The notes under the pieces are model-generated. The model saw only the letters and a program-made list of their open reading frames with translations. It made no database searches and was not told the DNA's origin. Both the position numbers and the translations under genes were made by a program. A DNA stretch of 64,000 nt. It comes from Notospermus geniculatus (taxonomy: Eukaryota > Nemertea > Pilidiophora > Heteronemertea > Lineidae). The first letter of the stretch is position 1; each line of letters opens with the position of its first letter. Location of the stretch: contig NMRB01000026.1 in assembly GCA_002633025.1 (NCBI GenBank), positions 1 to 64,000 on the forward strand, written 5' to 3'. This document shows positions 1 to 10,344 of the stretch, piece after piece.

Positions 1-4
1 TGTG

Positions 5-630
5 GGGCCGTATTCAAAAAGGGTGATCATCGCGCGATTAAGACTTAGACGCGTGTAACTTCACTAAATGCACCCACTTCCACCATGCACTTAAAGTTAC
101 ACGCGTCTAAGTTTTAAACACTCATTTTGAATACGGCCCTAGAGTACTCCACAAGTGAATTCCACGAATGGTGCCAATTTTCCAAAACAGGGCGGCCATA
201 TTGGATCTGGATTTTACTTCCTGGTTCTCTCCTAATGTACTGAGCGTGTATGGTGTCTATGAAGGGCTGGTCAAGACACCAGTTTGTGACATTGCTGCCA
301 CTCCCTGAATGTGTCATTTACTAAGTACACTGTACATGCTTCTTCTATGAGAAAATTGTACCTGTTTTTTCATGTTTGGTGAATTTCTTTGTTTTTGATT
401 ATGTAATGTAATTAAGCTGTAATTCTTGGGACTTTGCTCATTTTCTGTTTCTATAAAGCACAGTGATCACATTGGACCATAAAAACAGTCAACTGGAGGT
501 TGCCTTTCTCATACCTTTCTCATGCCTTTCTATTGCCTTTCTCATAGGGGCATGGATGCAAGCAGTATGAAAATGTACAACAACAGCTTGCCCTTAATCG
601 CGCGATGATCACCCTTTTTGAATAAGGCCC
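5..630. mobile_element. TIR element (MITE-like), about 626 bp
   Basis: The left end (GGGCCGTATTCAAAAAGGG, followed by a GATCATCGCGCGATTAAG stretch) is matched in reverse complement at 594-630. A second, nested hairpin has arms at about 43-60 and 95-112 (TTAGACGCGTGTAAC and its complement). The interior at about 140-500 is homologous, in reverse orientation, to the interior of the element at 44501-45234. No convincing coding potential. Confidence 0.8.
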
Positions 631-651
631 TTTAAATCACCTTTGTCTCCT

Positions 652-800
652 GGGGCCGTATGCACCAAGATTATCTTGGACTCAGGTTAAGCCACAACTT
701 TTCAATTGTTCAGGTTTGCCAGGGCATGATGATTGTGGCAATGGAAAAGTTATGGCTCAACCTGAGTTCAAGAAAATCTTCGTTTGGTGCATACGACCCC
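652..800. mobile_element. Hairpin MITE, about 149 bp
   Basis: Near-palindromic unit. The left arm begins GGGGCCGTATGCACCAAG and continues to about 705; the right arm returns its complement and ends at 800. The flanks read CCTGG on the left and CCCCTGG on the right. Short ORFs across it are by-products of the palindrome. Confidence 0.75.
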
Positions 801-1328
801 TGGTGTCATGTCAGTACGTTTTGGCTCATTTCCTGTGCGACTTTACACTGGTTTTTGTGGCGGAGCGTGACAGTGGCTGCAGAGACCGTGACCATTCGAA
901 TACAACCATAATAATAGCAGGCTATTGTTTGGCGAACTTGCATTCCTAGAACTAACAAACAAAGGGATGATCCAGGTGCAGAAACTTAACAGTAGGGTGT
1001 TCATTTTATTACAAATACGTAATTAGGGCGAAAAGCATTTTGGTCACGTGGTTGTTGCATTTATAAACTCTCGCAGGAAGGGGCTCAGTCACACTTCTAC
1101 TTGGAACGTTGAAGCGTCAAGTAGAACTTGCCGCGGCGGAATTGCAACAGACAGTAAGGTAGGTGCCTTGTTCGATTCGATAGACACGGTAGGTTACGGG
1201 AATTGCAGCTCCTTTGCCAGATCCTTGGACTATTTCAATGCTGGCTGACCCCAGCCTGCCACCTGCTGATCACTTGCTCCGACGTTTGTATTCGCGTAAT
1301 CTGCATCTCGCACCTCTCCCACTTTTAG
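801..1328. other. Stretch without a recognisable gene
   Basis: I see no splice-bounded ORF, RNA gene or clear repeat here. Short open frames lack homology I can recognise. Confidence 0.4.
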
Positions 1329-1664
1329 CGTGTTCGGAAAGCTTCTCCGAGGAGGCTCGGGGAAGCGGGAGAGCGTTCGGAAAGGTATTTGGCAGGCTGC
1401 CAAGGCTTCCTCGAGCCTGGCCGAAGTGGGCGACTCGCCGAGTCGCTCACTTGGGGAAACTCCCGGCATGCATTTCGTTTTCTTTCCAGGCCGGCATGCT
1501 GATTGGCTGTACGTGGAATATTTCACGACTGCAACCCACAGTAGTACCTTTCCCCGAGGAAGCTCAAATATCGTCAAATATCGTTCGGAAATTCGCCTTC
1601 ACTGGGCATGCTCACATTCCCCGAAGCTCGGGGAAGAAATTTCCTCCGAAGCTTTCCGAACACG
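1329..1664. mobile_element. TIR element, about 336 bp
   Basis: The ends CGTGTTCGGAAAGCTTC and GAAGCTTTCCGAACACG are reverse complements. The CTCGGGGAAG / CTTCCCCGAG words next to them are also inverted. Overlapping ORFs on both strands (for example 1214-1672 +) follow from the GC-rich inverted repeat and are not believed. Confidence 0.65.
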
Positions 1665-1851
1665 GCCATTGATTGGCAGTCAATTCCCTTTCGTCGTTGG
1701 CAATTTACCTCAATCCGACAGCAAAAGCGAAGGCCTACATGTATGAGAACTGGAGCTACAAGGACGTTAGTGTTATCTGCCGCCCATTGGTTGAACAATA
1801 ACGAAAGCGTTCAAGAATGTTGATTTTTTTTTAGGGCTTGTCTTTTTCCAG

Positions 1852-1930
1852 GATTTCATGATGACGTCATTCGCGCCCATCGTCGGTTTGACAGTGTTCG
1901 TGCTAGTCTCTGCTGTGCACACATTCGGAG
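1852..1930 (+). CDS. Signal-peptide exon, gene unknown (5' part)
   Basis: A pyrimidine-rich acceptor (TCTTTTTCCAG) is followed by two in-frame ATG codons (1858, 1861). About 24 codons follow with a hydrophobic core (residues PIVGLTVFVLVSAV), then a strong donor (GGAG|GTAAG). The exon therefore ends in phase 1, as the receptor exons on the opposite strand do. It looks like the secretory leader exon of a multi-exon gene. The DIRS element begins about 80 bp downstream, inside the following intron, and I could not find the partner exon in the rest of the window. It could be a stranded remnant or an active leader with a long intron. Confidence 0.45.
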
Positions 1931-2266
1931 GTAAGACGCTCACAAACCACGGTTTCTTTTAGGGAATGTACGTCCTGGAGTGGGCGGCCATGGCTTGCCT
2001 CTGTGACGTCAAATCTCCTTCTTTCTCTACTTACCCTATGGTCTACATTTGAATAATCTCGCCCACATCAACTCTCACCGAGTAAACAAAAGAATTGCCC
2101 ACGTGACTCCCAACAGCCAATCAGCTACGGCCACTGAGCAGTAGGCCTTACACTCGTCCATTATTTTCTCGGTGTCCACGGGATCAACATCTCTGTGTTT
2201 TCTCTCTCATCGAGTCGAAGTTTGCTAAGTATTCATTGCCGATTTTTCTCGATTTTGGATAGCTTT

Positions 2267-4473
2267 ATGGATTTATTTCCTCTTGCGGAGGATGTTGTGA
2301 GGGAGGAGGTGGTAGAGACGCTTCCTCCCGGCGAGTTTATCCAGCTTGCGATTGGACAAGGCTCTCAGTCGGACCATGCTAGGTCCTCTTCTGTGTATGT
2401 ACATGTGCCGTGTGCATCGGATCCTGCGCAGCAGACTACGCAGCCGCCGGCCGGTGGGTCGTCAGCGACCTCCGCGTCCGGCAAGTCGAAGTCGAAGTCC
2501 AAGTCCAAAGGTAAGTCTTCGAGTGGTAGTTCTACTTCTAGCCTGTCGCGCTCGGAAGTTGTTGGAGGAGTGCTTTAATAAGTTCGAGAGGTTGTTTGAT
2601 CGGCTGGCGCCCCAGGCCGCGCAGCCGGTTCGGCCTGCTGCTGTGCAGGCGGTGAGTGTTTCTGCTGGTGCTACGGCAGTTCCTGCTATTCAGCCTATTG
2701 CTACCGGGGCTGGTGGTAATAGTCCGTTTGCCAAACCCGATTTTCGGACATAAGGTTGCAATAGGGTCCGGATGCAATTTTTTTGCATTTTCTATAACTT
2801 CAAGGTCCCCTGTACCAGAATCCGTCTGATGCCACTTTGGCATCATTGGGCAATTTGAAATATCGNGATCGAACTATACCCAGGGTATAGTTTTGTAGGA
2901 CGACATTGAACCTGGGTATATTTCTGTTATACCCAGGACGACATTAACCGATTCGGCGGCAGTTCCTGCTATTCAGCCTATTGCTACCGGGGCTGGTGGT
3001 AATGGTGTTAGACCTCGGCCAGGTTATAGGTCAGAGGAGCAGCCTTCCTTGGTGTCATTTGCTACTGACTCTGGGAGGGTTAGGCAGGTCCCTGATATTG
3101 CTGTTCAGGTCCCAAGTTCTGGTCGGCCCGCGGCTGCGACGGGGTTTTCCCCTTTTTCGAATTTGCAGCAGGATGTGATTACCCTTGATTGCAGGGAGGA
3201 CTTGGGGAGCCTTGCCGGTTCACCTGTCGGGCATAGACGTTCTTGGCAGCGGGAAAGGTTCGCGTCTCCTGAGTCGGGGAGCCAGGCCAGATCTCAGTCT
3301 AGAGATAGTAATATGGATGATGCCATGTCAGTTGTGAGTCATGCCAGTGTTCAGTCTGACCATTCGGACAGCTTGTCTTTTCGGCAGGAAGGGTTACTTA
3401 GTCCTAAGGGGGAGGGGGAGGAGATCCCTCTTTCCTGGCCCCAATTGATTAAGTTTACCAGGGAGATTTTGAATCTTCCTGAGGTTGAGGAGTCGTCGGT
3501 AGACATGTCTCAATCAGTGTTAGCTGGTCAGTTCAACAAGTCTTTGCCTTCCTCTGCGACGAAGGGCTTGATTTTGCCCCCAGACGCGGTGGTCAAGGCC
3601 TCTTGGGAGTCGGTCAGCAAGCCCAAGATGCAGTCTTCTTCAACATCGGAGGCGAAGGTGGCTAAGATACCTGCATTTAAGAAAAGGCATAAGGAGCAGT
3701 ATTGCTGGCCTGAGGAGGACTTCATTAAGTTTGGTAAGCCCCAGGAAGTGGATGGGGCAGTCGCGACGTATATAGCGTCAGGCCTAGGTAAGCAGGGCAA
3801 GACCGGCCAGTTTTTTCCTCGCAAGTTGTTCACAGAGGAAAAGAATGCGGATGCAGCACTGAAGGAGGTCGACCATGCTGTGCGTACTTCTCATCGAGTT
3901 GTCTCACACTGTTCCTATTTCCTGGCAGGGTTATCGGCGGCCTTAGCTAGTTCTGGAGTTCCCCAGGATGGCGATGTAGGGCTTTTGCTTAGCGGGTTGG
4001 CCACTGGCCTATGTGATATGGCGGATCTGACGGTCAGGGCTTCGGCGAAGTGTGTTAGGGCTCGTAGGGAAATTTACCTGCGGGCAATGAATCTCCCTGA
4101 AGCCAGAGCTCGTGCGGACTTGCTCAAGGTTTCCCCTTTGTCAGACAAGCTTTTTAGTAATCAAGTCGAAAAGATTACTCACGATTCTTCGGAGGTCGTT
4201 CGCGATATAAGGGAGACGGCAAAGAACTATGGCGTTTTGTCTAGCTCTGGACAGGGTCGTCAGTTTAAGAGGAAATCCGACGATCGGGCGGGTTCCGATG
4301 CTAAGAGGTCGAAGCCAACTTCTTCGTCTTCGTCTACTCCTGTTTCTCATCCTTCTTCGGGTTCGAGATCGGGTGGTGCCACCTTTCGAGGCATGGGTCA
4401 GCGAGGCCAGCTGCAGTCTAGGTCGTTTCAGTCTCGCACCGCTGACAAGCCAGCTCAGCAGCGTAAATTTTGA
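2267..4473 (+). pseudogene. DIRS gag-like ORF, frameshifted and with an insertion
   Basis: The reading begins at an ATG at 2267 (in frame with an earlier one at 2195) and runs to 2578. It contains a serine/lysine-rich SKSKSKSK tract. The frame then shifts: the continuation is in another frame to about 2752, and the main part is 3049-4473. The C-terminal region is rich in S, K and R, as expected for a nucleocapsid-like protein. Between about 2722 and 2958 lies about 240 bp of foreign sequence containing an N. It is flanked by a direct repeat of about 46 bp that starts near 2674 and again near 2960. The identification rests on position upstream of the DIRS polymerase; the sequence itself matches no domain I can name. 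Confidence 0.65.
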
Positions 4474-6376
4474 CTTCCCTTCTCAGAAAGGTCCAGTGGG
4501 GGGAAGGCTAACCCATTTCTTTACACAGTGGGCCAGTTGCGAAGTAGACCCTCAGGTTCTCAACATTGTCAAGAGGGGCCTCAGGTTGGAGTTCTCGGGC
4601 CAGGAACCTCCTCCAAGGTTTGTTCCCTCTCGGGTTCCGTCGGATCCAGAGAAGTTGTCCTGTCTCACCAAGGAGATTTCGGATCTGAAGAAAAAGGGGG
4701 CCATAGAGCCTATTCCCGGGTGGGAAAGAAAGGATTCTTTCTACTGCAATCTTTTTCTAGTGACAAAGGCCACGGGAGGTTTCCGACCCGTTCTCAACTT
4801 GAGGCCTCTGAATCAGTACATTGCCAGGAGAAAGTTCAGAATGGAGACCTTACGTTCAATTCTGCTAGATGTCAGGCCAGGCGACTGGGCGTGCAGCCTA
4901 GACCTCAAGGATGCGTATTTCCACATCCCGATTCACGCGTCCCATCGGAGGTTTCTCTCCTTCGAGTTTCAGGGGCAGCACCATCGTTTCCGCGCCATGC
5001 CGTTCGGCCTGTCGTCTGCGCCACGGGTATTCACCAGGGTCGCTCAAGCTGTAGTGGCGATTCTCAGGAAGCAGGGCATTCGGATCCATGCCTACATCGA
5101 CGACTGGTTGATTCTTGGCAGATCTCCTCAGGAGGTCATTCGTGCCAGGGACAAAGCTATCAGGCTTCTCCAGTCTTTGGGGTTTGTCCTGAACTGGGAA
5201 AAGTCCGGTCTTTCTCCGACGCAGGTTTTGGATTTCCTGGGGGCCACACTGGATTTAAGAAAGGGGTTAGTCTTCCCCAATGCAAAGAGGGTTGCCAATC
5301 TGCAGGGCACACTCAGTCTTTTTTCCCCAGGGGTTCCGTTGCAGGCCAGGGTATTCCTGAGGCTGCTAGGCCTCATGAATTCTTGTATAGGACTAGTACC
5401 GTTTGCTCATCTTCGGATGAGGCCAGTGCAGTTGTATCTGCTAGCGTTTTGGCGCCCCTCCTCACGTCAGATTTTTGCGGAAGTGCCGCTCCAGGCCGAG
5501 TTGGTTCAACATCTCGACTGGTGGACCACAAACGCCAACTTGCTGCAGGGGTGTCCTATTCAGCCCCTTCAGTGGAACGTTCACTTGACGACGGATGCTT
5601 CAGGAACAGGTTGGGGTGCACACTGTCTGAGTCAGACGGTGTCAGGCAGGTGGGGCGCGGGAGAGCTCTCCCAGCATGTCAACTGGCTGGAGCTCAAAGC
5701 TATCCAGCTAGCGTTGAAGTCTTTGCCCTTGAGTCTGCTGGAGGGCAGAAATGTACTAGTTCATTGCGACAATTCGACGTCGGTAGCTTATGTGAACAAC
5801 GAAGGGGGGACAAAGGCGCCGTCTCTCACCTACCTCGTATGGGATATCCTTATGTGGTGTGCGAATCGGGGGATCCGGCTCAGGTGCTGTCATATTCCAG
5901 GGAAAAGGAACCAGATTGCCGACATGTTGAGCCGGCCCTCACAGAACTTTCCAACAGAGTGGATGTTAAAGTCCAGGGTGTTGAGGCGGATCTTCCAGGA
6001 TTGGGGAACGCCTCAGATAAACTTGTTTGCCACAACACTGAATCATCAGCTTCCGGTGTATATTTCTCCTGTCCCGGACCCTCAGGCTTTGTCAGTAGAT
6101 GCGCTAGTAGCGGACTGGAACGGTCTCTTCCTGTACGCGTACCCGCCGATTTCGCTGGTTCAGCGGGTGCTGCAGAAGTTCCAGCACTCAGTGGGGGCGT
6201 CGATGATTCTCATCGCTCCCGAGTGGCATTCAGCCCCCTGGTACCCCGCCTTACTGATGCTCAGGAGGGGGGGACCGTGGCACCTGCCGAAGGTCAGAGA
6301 CCTTCTGAGGCAGCCGCACAACGGGGCATTGTACCAGGCCTTGGACAGCCTCCAGTTAGCTGCCTGGCTGTTGTGA
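4229..6376 (+). CDS. DIRS reverse transcriptase / RNase H polyprotein
   Basis: 715 codons from the first ATG; the true start is uncertain because the frame overlaps the end of the gag-like ORF by about 245 nt. The reverse transcriptase domain covers roughly residues 150-400, with the catalytic YIDD box at residues 289-292. An RNase H domain follows, with TTDASGTGWGA around residues 454-464 and an HCDNSTSVAYVNNE block further on. After it comes the region typical of DIRS elements, containing INLFATTLNHQLP. These activities copy element RNA into DNA and remove the RNA strand. The frame is intact. It overlaps the start of the recombinase frame by a few bases, the usual DIRS arrangement. Confidence 0.9.
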   Translation: MAFCLALDRVVSLRGNPTIGRVPMLRGRSQLLRLRLLLFLILLRVRDRVVPPFEAWVSEASCSLGRFSLAPLTSQLSSVNFDFPSQKGPVGGRLTHFFTQWASCEVDPQVLNIVKRGLRLEFSGQEPPPRFVPSRVPSDPEKLSCLTKEISDLKKKGAIEPIPGWERKDSFYCNLFLVTKATGGFRPVLNLRPLNQYIARRKFRMETLRSILLDVRPGDWACSLDLKDAYFHIPIHASHRRFLSFEFQGQHHRFRAMPFGLSSAPRVFTRVAQAVVAILRKQGIRIHAYIDDWLILGRSPQEVIRARDKAIRLLQSLGFVLNWEKSGLSPTQVLDFLGATLDLRKGLVFPNAKRVANLQGTLSLFSPGVPLQARVFLRLLGLMNSCIGLVPFAHLRMRPVQLYLLAFWRPSSRQIFAEVPLQAELVQHLDWWTTNANLLQGCPIQPLQWNVHLTTDASGTGWGAHCLSQTVSGRWGAGELSQHVNWLELKAIQLALKSLPLSLLEGRNVLVHCDNSTSVAYVNNEGGTKAPSLTYLVWDILMWCANRGIRLRCCHIPGKRNQIADMLSRPSQNFPTEWMLKSRVLRRIFQDWGTPQINLFATTLNHQLPVYISPVPDPQALSVDALVADWNGLFLYAYPPISLVQRVLQKFQHSVGASMILIAPEWHSAPWYPALLMLRRGGPWHLPKVRDLLRQPHNGALYQALDSLQLAAWLL

Positions 6377-7318
6377 AGCAGAGGCTCATTTCAGAAAGGG
6401 GGTTTTCAGAGGCAGCAGCTTCCAGAGTGGCTGCGTCCTGCAGAAGGTCGACCCTCAGGTCATATGACTGTAAATTGAATGTTTTCATTTCTTGGGCCAG
6501 GGAGCACAATGTTGTTCCAGAATTGGCGTCTCTTCCGCAGGTTGCGGGCTTTTTTGAATATTTGTTTACTGTTAAGAATTTGTCTGCACGTACAATTCGT
6601 ACTTACAGGAGTGCAATTTCTAAGCTGTGTTCACATTGAGAGCGACTTCACACCGTTTTCCCCAAAACGGTTCCCGGAAAACGGTTTCATAATATGCGTC
6701 CGTTCTCACTAGCAAAATGAAAGCGTTTTCATACCGCTTTGGGCCGTTCAGACACAACCGATGTCAATGTGTTATAAACTACGCAACCTGTGCGTGACTG
6801 TAAACACTGCAATATCGGGGCATACTGCGCATGTGCGTGGCTGTATCGATATGGTTATTGCGCTTTAAGGCGTTCAGACACAAGTTGAGGCTCAACCGTC
6901 ACAGCGAAAGCGATATGAAAGCGGTGTGAGACCACTTCGCGAAGTGGTTTCGCTAGAGCGGTTTGAAACCGTTATAAGGCAAATGTTGTCTGAACGGCTA
7001 ATACCACGCTGGTGACTCAGATTTTATCGTACGCTATGCACCTACTTCCGGTATAGCAGACGAATTTTTTGAAGTACACGAAAGTAACATTTTTAGTACC
7101 TTTAGAGGTCTGAACCACCCTGCCCCTATCACACACCCAATGAACTCGGAATGTTGTGCAACAACGCGAAACAGTTTTTGTGAATAATGGAGCCATATTG
7201 ATCTACGCGGCGAAAGCGCATAGGAAAAGTAGGTTTCGACTACAGAAATAGGATTTCTTTCCTTCCGTGGATTCTTAGAAGAATAGTTATATGGCAAACT
7301 TATAGTCCAACATATTGT

Positions 7319-7855
7319 TCATCTACGCTCTGAATGATTTTGATGTAAAGCCCATACATTTCTGGAAAATCGCATTTTTGAAAAAGTTACCGTACGCCAT
7401 TCACATAGCTGGGTGTTCTTGTACCGTACGCATGCACCTAACATTTGGCATCTGGTGCAAATTGGCTTGACATTGAAAATCATGCCTCGCCGTTTTGTCT
7501 GAAGGGGTACTTTTGTCATGCTCCTTGAAGATGTCATTCTCAATTGTTCTGCAGATACAGGAAAAGATCGTGTACCATCTATTTCGACTCGTACACATTT
7601 GTCGCACTTTCTATGCTTGACTCCATGGTGATGGTCGACATGGTCCTCGAAGCTGGACTTGTTATAGAACCACTTGTCACAGACAAGGCATTGCCTTCCC
7701 CTCTCACGGTCGTGCTTGGCCAACTGATGACTTCTGAGACTTGTTTTCGCTAAAAGAAGGCCACACACCTCACACAATGACTTCTGGACACTAGGCGCCT
7801 CCTCTTTCACAGTAGGAGCTATATGCGCAGTAAGAGCTTGGCTAAAAATGACCAA
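7319..7855 (-). CDS. C2H2 zinc-finger ORF fragment carried by the inserted element
   Basis: 178 codons. The N-terminal third has two zinc-finger units. CLVCDKWFYNKSSFEDHVDH fits C-x2-C-x12-H-x3-H. The preceding CEVCGLLLAKTSLRSHQLAK block is one residue short of the standard spacing. A half finger (KCDKC) follows. C2H2 fingers usually bind DNA. Upstream on this strand the sequence reads TTTTTAG|CCAAG, like a 3' splice site, so the ORF may be a captured exon and the ATG may not be its real start. The second half resembles no domain I know. It lies inside the element at 6624-8547, which suggests transduplication of a host gene piece. It could equally encode an accessory protein of the element. 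Confidence 0.45.
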   Translation of the reverse strand: MVIFSQALTAHIAPTVKEEAPSVQKSLCEVCGLLLAKTSLRSHQLAKHDRERGRQCLVCDKWFYNKSSFEDHVDHHHGVKHRKCDKCVRVEIDGTRSFPVSAEQLRMTSSRSMTKVPLQTKRRGMIFNVKPICTRCQMLGACVRYKNTQLCEWRTVTFSKMRFSRNVWALHQNHSERR

Positions 7856-7869
7856 AAAAGAAAAAAAAT

Positions 7870-8083
7870 GTTAAGGGTTAAGCAAAGTGGCTCGAAATCT
7901 CGAATTTTTGACGCAAAAAATCTGACTAACTGCACACAAAATTGAGAAAATAAGGCTCGGACGTCCTTCTTCTGATGCTTCCCGAGGAGCCCCAAGACTT
8001 TTTGTCAATTTTGTTTGCAGTTAGTCAGATTTTTTTGCGTCAAAAAATTTCGAGATTTCGAGTCACTTTGCATAACCCTTAAA
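7870..8083. mobile_element. TTAA-bordered MITE, about 214 bp
   Basis: The left end (TTAAGGGTTAAGCAAAGTG) and right end (CACTTTGCATAACCCTTAA) are inverted. Arms of about 65 bp continue through the GACGCAAAAAATCTGACTAA region. Both sides carry TTAA, the target site used by piggyBac-type transposases. No coding content. Confidence 0.75.
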
Positions 8084-8235
8084 GGAGTTAGACGCCGAAG
8101 TTGTAAACACTCACTCACTGGTTCTCTATCCACGGACGCCTGCGGTGCTGCCACCTATTGTCGGTGATATGTACTGACGTGAATATCGTGAGTGAGTTAC
8201 ATCGGACCGGGAACCAGTCTAACGAGAACCCTTCC
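8083..8235. repeat. TTAAAGGAG repeat family, copy 1
   Basis: The segment beginning CTTAAAGGAGTTAGACG and containing ACTCACTCACTGGTTCTC, then GTGCTGCCACCTATTGTC, recurs in reverse orientation at 16970-17119 and 62572-62722. The common core spans about 140 bp. Confidence 0.75.
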
Positions 8236-9108
8236 ACTGTGATTGGTATGAGCAAAATGTTCGTCACATTGGCCTAACGCGTGCATTTTGGAAATTGGCA
8301 TCAAAATTACGAAGTCAACATAGGTGACCAGCCATTCATCAAAACCACAATGCCTTATCTTTCATATAATATGTTTACTACATTCGTAAAACGGGTTGGG
8401 ACAGAATTATTCTCATTTTTGTGCCCAACAAATATATTCGTCTGCTATACCGGAAGTAGGTGCATAGCGTACGATAAAATCTGAGTCACCAGCGTGAATA
8501 CGCTTTAAGGCGTTATGTCGCTTTCAAGTCGTAGTGTGAACGCAGCTTTAAGTTTCACCCGGGCTGGGGTGGAGTATCGGTGGGCAGGTGTCCTGAGCTC
8601 ACCGGCATGATTAGTGCCTTTTTCATTGAAAGGCCTCCAGTAAGGAAGTTATGTCCCGGTTGGGATTTGCGTTTTGTTCTGCACAAGTTATTTGATGCAC
8701 CGTTTGAACCGTTGGATAAAGCGGAGTTAAAGTTTTTGACTTTGAAGTCGGTCTTTCTGTTGGCCATGGCGTCCGGTAGACGTGTTTCTTGCTTACAGGC
8801 ATTATCAGTGGAGCCGCGTTATTTTCGTCAGAATCAGTCTGGTACTTCGCTCATTCCAGTGCCAGGTTTCCTGGCCAAAAATGACTCTATTCATTATATG
8901 GCTAAGTCCATCTCTTTGACGAAGATGTCTCGGGTGTCATCCATCCCCGAGGATCGCTTGTTGTGCCCGTGTAGGGCCCTAAGCTTTTATGTCGACAGGA
9001 CCAAGCCTCTCCGCGGCTCGGAGCAGAGGCTCTTTGTGACGTATGCGAGGGGGAGGCATAAGGCCGCGTCCAGAGACACAATAGCGAACTGGATTGTGAA
9101 GACTATTA

Positions 9109-9243
9109 AGGCTCGTTTCCACAGACGCGTTTCACGCTGCGTGGTGATGCGTCAAATCTTTTGTTATTTTCCGCCGCTCTGCTTCCAAACAATGGGCGAA
9201 GCGTCAAAACGCTCACGCTACCGCTTCTGTGGAAACGGGCCTT
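9109..9243. mobile_element. Hairpin MITE inside the recombinase gene, about 135 bp
   Basis: The outer arms AAGGCTCGTTTCCACAGA and TCTGTGGAAACGGGCCTT are inverted. TTA flanks both sides, suggesting a 3-bp target duplication as with PIF/Harbinger insertions. Its apical loop (TTGTTATTTTCCGCCG at 9161-9176) is shared with hairpins at 43070-43200 and 43202-43345. It separates the catalytic arginine half of the recombinase from the HxxR and tyrosine half. Confidence 0.75.
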
Positions 9244-9890
9244 TATGTTCGCTTACAAGGACGCAAGGGAGCAGGACCTAACATCTGTTGCAGACCATGA
9301 CACCAGGGCTCTGGCGGCTTCTTGGGCTTTATTGAAGGGTGTCCCTGTTCAGGACATATTGGACGCAGCGTCTTGGAAGGTGGAGTCCACTTTCACCTCT
9401 TTTTACATGAGGGATTTGGCTGGCAGGGCAGAGTTTTCCCGCCAGGTCATCGGCTTAGCTCCTTAGCTTTTGCTCTGTTGTAGTCTGCGTTTGCCAGACC
9501 TGTTTGGCTTGGGTTGATTTGGAAGATGCCCACCGCCTGCGGTTTGATTCTGTGTTATTCAAATGTAGACCATAGGGTAAGTAGAGAACGAGGGAGATTA
9601 CTATTTTTGTTAGAAAAAGTTATCTCCGAGTTCGAATACTTACCCTATGGTCGCCCCTCCCGCCTCCCCACTATCTTCTGGGGTTGGTTATGTTTTAGGC
9701 CGTGGTTTCCTCGAAAATAATGGACGAGTGTAAGGCCTACTGCTCAGTGGCCGCAGCTGATTGGCTGTTGGGAGTCACGTGGGCAATTCTTTTGTTTACT
9801 CGGTGAGAGTTGATGTGGGCGAGATTATTCAAATGTAGACCATAGGGTAAGTATTCGAACTCGGAGATAACTTTTTCTAACAAAAATAGT

Positions 9891-10340
9891 ATTCACCCCC
9901 CAAACCACGTTTTTATCTGTTATTATAGAAGTTATTAATCTGAGAGGGCTAACATATGTCGATTCAGTTGTTGACATGCACAGAAAACCCTTATTTCGGT
10001 GTGTTTTGTGGGGAATCAATGACGTCATTTGTTCAGTCCTCCGCGCAAAAGTGTAGTTCTGATTTCTGCCACATTCGCCACCTTTGACCAATCACATTTG
10101 AGAACGGCACGGCCACTACCCGTCCTAACATTTGTTAATTTCATTACGTAAAAGAGTTAGGACGGGCTTCCAGTCTAGTGATATCTAAGATGACGTTTTT
10201 GTGCAATAGTATCATACAATCAAAGCCTTGTGGGATTCCCACAAATTAATGTTGATGGTTATACTTCCGTTTTGAATATGTAGATGAAAGTTATGATGAT
10301 TAATATATCTGAATGTGAATAATAAAGTGCTAATAAGCAA
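9891..10340. other. Stretch without a recognisable gene
   Basis: Non-coding flank of the DIRS element. It contains a local inverted pair around CCCGTCCTAAC (10110-10125) and GTTAGGACGGGC (10155-10166). I see no gene. Confidence 0.4.
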
Positions 10341-10344
10341 GAAG

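Larger units (their letters stand above)
6624..8547. mobile_element. Composite TIR element inserted in the recombinase gene
   Basis: The outer ends are inverted: AGCTGTGTTCACA on the left, TGTGAACGCAGCT on the right. A second inverted pair of about 70 bp lies inside, at about 6999-7070 and 8438-8505 (GCTGGTGACTCAGATTTTAT and its complement). A nested hairpin with ends GGGCCGTTCAGACACAA and TTGTCTGAACGGC occupies about 6749-6998. The cargo includes a zinc-finger ORF on the minus strand and at least two further TTAA-bordered repeats. No transposase is visible, so it would need one supplied in trans. Confidence 0.75.
6371..9466 (+). pseudogene. DIRS tyrosine recombinase, split by two insertions
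   Basis: The N-terminal core-binding half lies at about 6371-6632 (ending ..TIRTYRSAISKL). The frame resumes at about 8544 with the catalytic half and continues to about 9108, then resumes again from about 9244 to the stop at 9466. Visible catalytic residues are the first arginine in ASGRRVS (around 8776), the HxxR box HDTR (9296-9307) and the terminal tyrosine in FYMRDL (9414-9416). Two foreign segments (about 6624-8547 and 9109-9243) interrupt it, so no full-length enzyme can be read. Removing them in thought leaves flanks that match the usual DIRS recombinase layout. The insertions are therefore younger than the element. Confidence 0.85.
2012..9890 (+). mobile_element. DIRS-like tyrosine-recombinase retrotransposon
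   Basis: DIRS elements are reverse-transcribing transposons that integrate with a tyrosine recombinase rather than an integrase. They have inverted terminal repeats and an internal complementary region that rebuilds the ends. All hallmarks are visible. The inverted repeats are at about 2030-2178 and 9712-9860. The internal complementary region at about 9560-9655 holds the complements of both outermost ends, joined as GAGATT|ACTATTTTT; this places the termini near 2012 and 9890. Gag-like, reverse transcriptase/RNase H and tyrosine recombinase frames follow in order. The gag-like ORF is frameshifted and the recombinase is broken by two inserted elements, so this copy is not autonomous as it stands. 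It sits in the intron after the signal-peptide exon at 1852-1930. Confidence 0.9.

Noticed and set aside
1214-1746. Overlapping ORFs of 115-152 codons on both strands
   Set aside because: They arise from the GC-rich inverted repeats of the element at 1329-1664; none has a recognisable domain.
4528-6639. 703-codon plus ORF overlapping the DIRS reverse transcriptase
   Set aside because: Only its end (from about 6371) is real, as the recombinase N-terminus. The rest is the out-of-frame shadow of the reverse transcriptase, open because of base composition.
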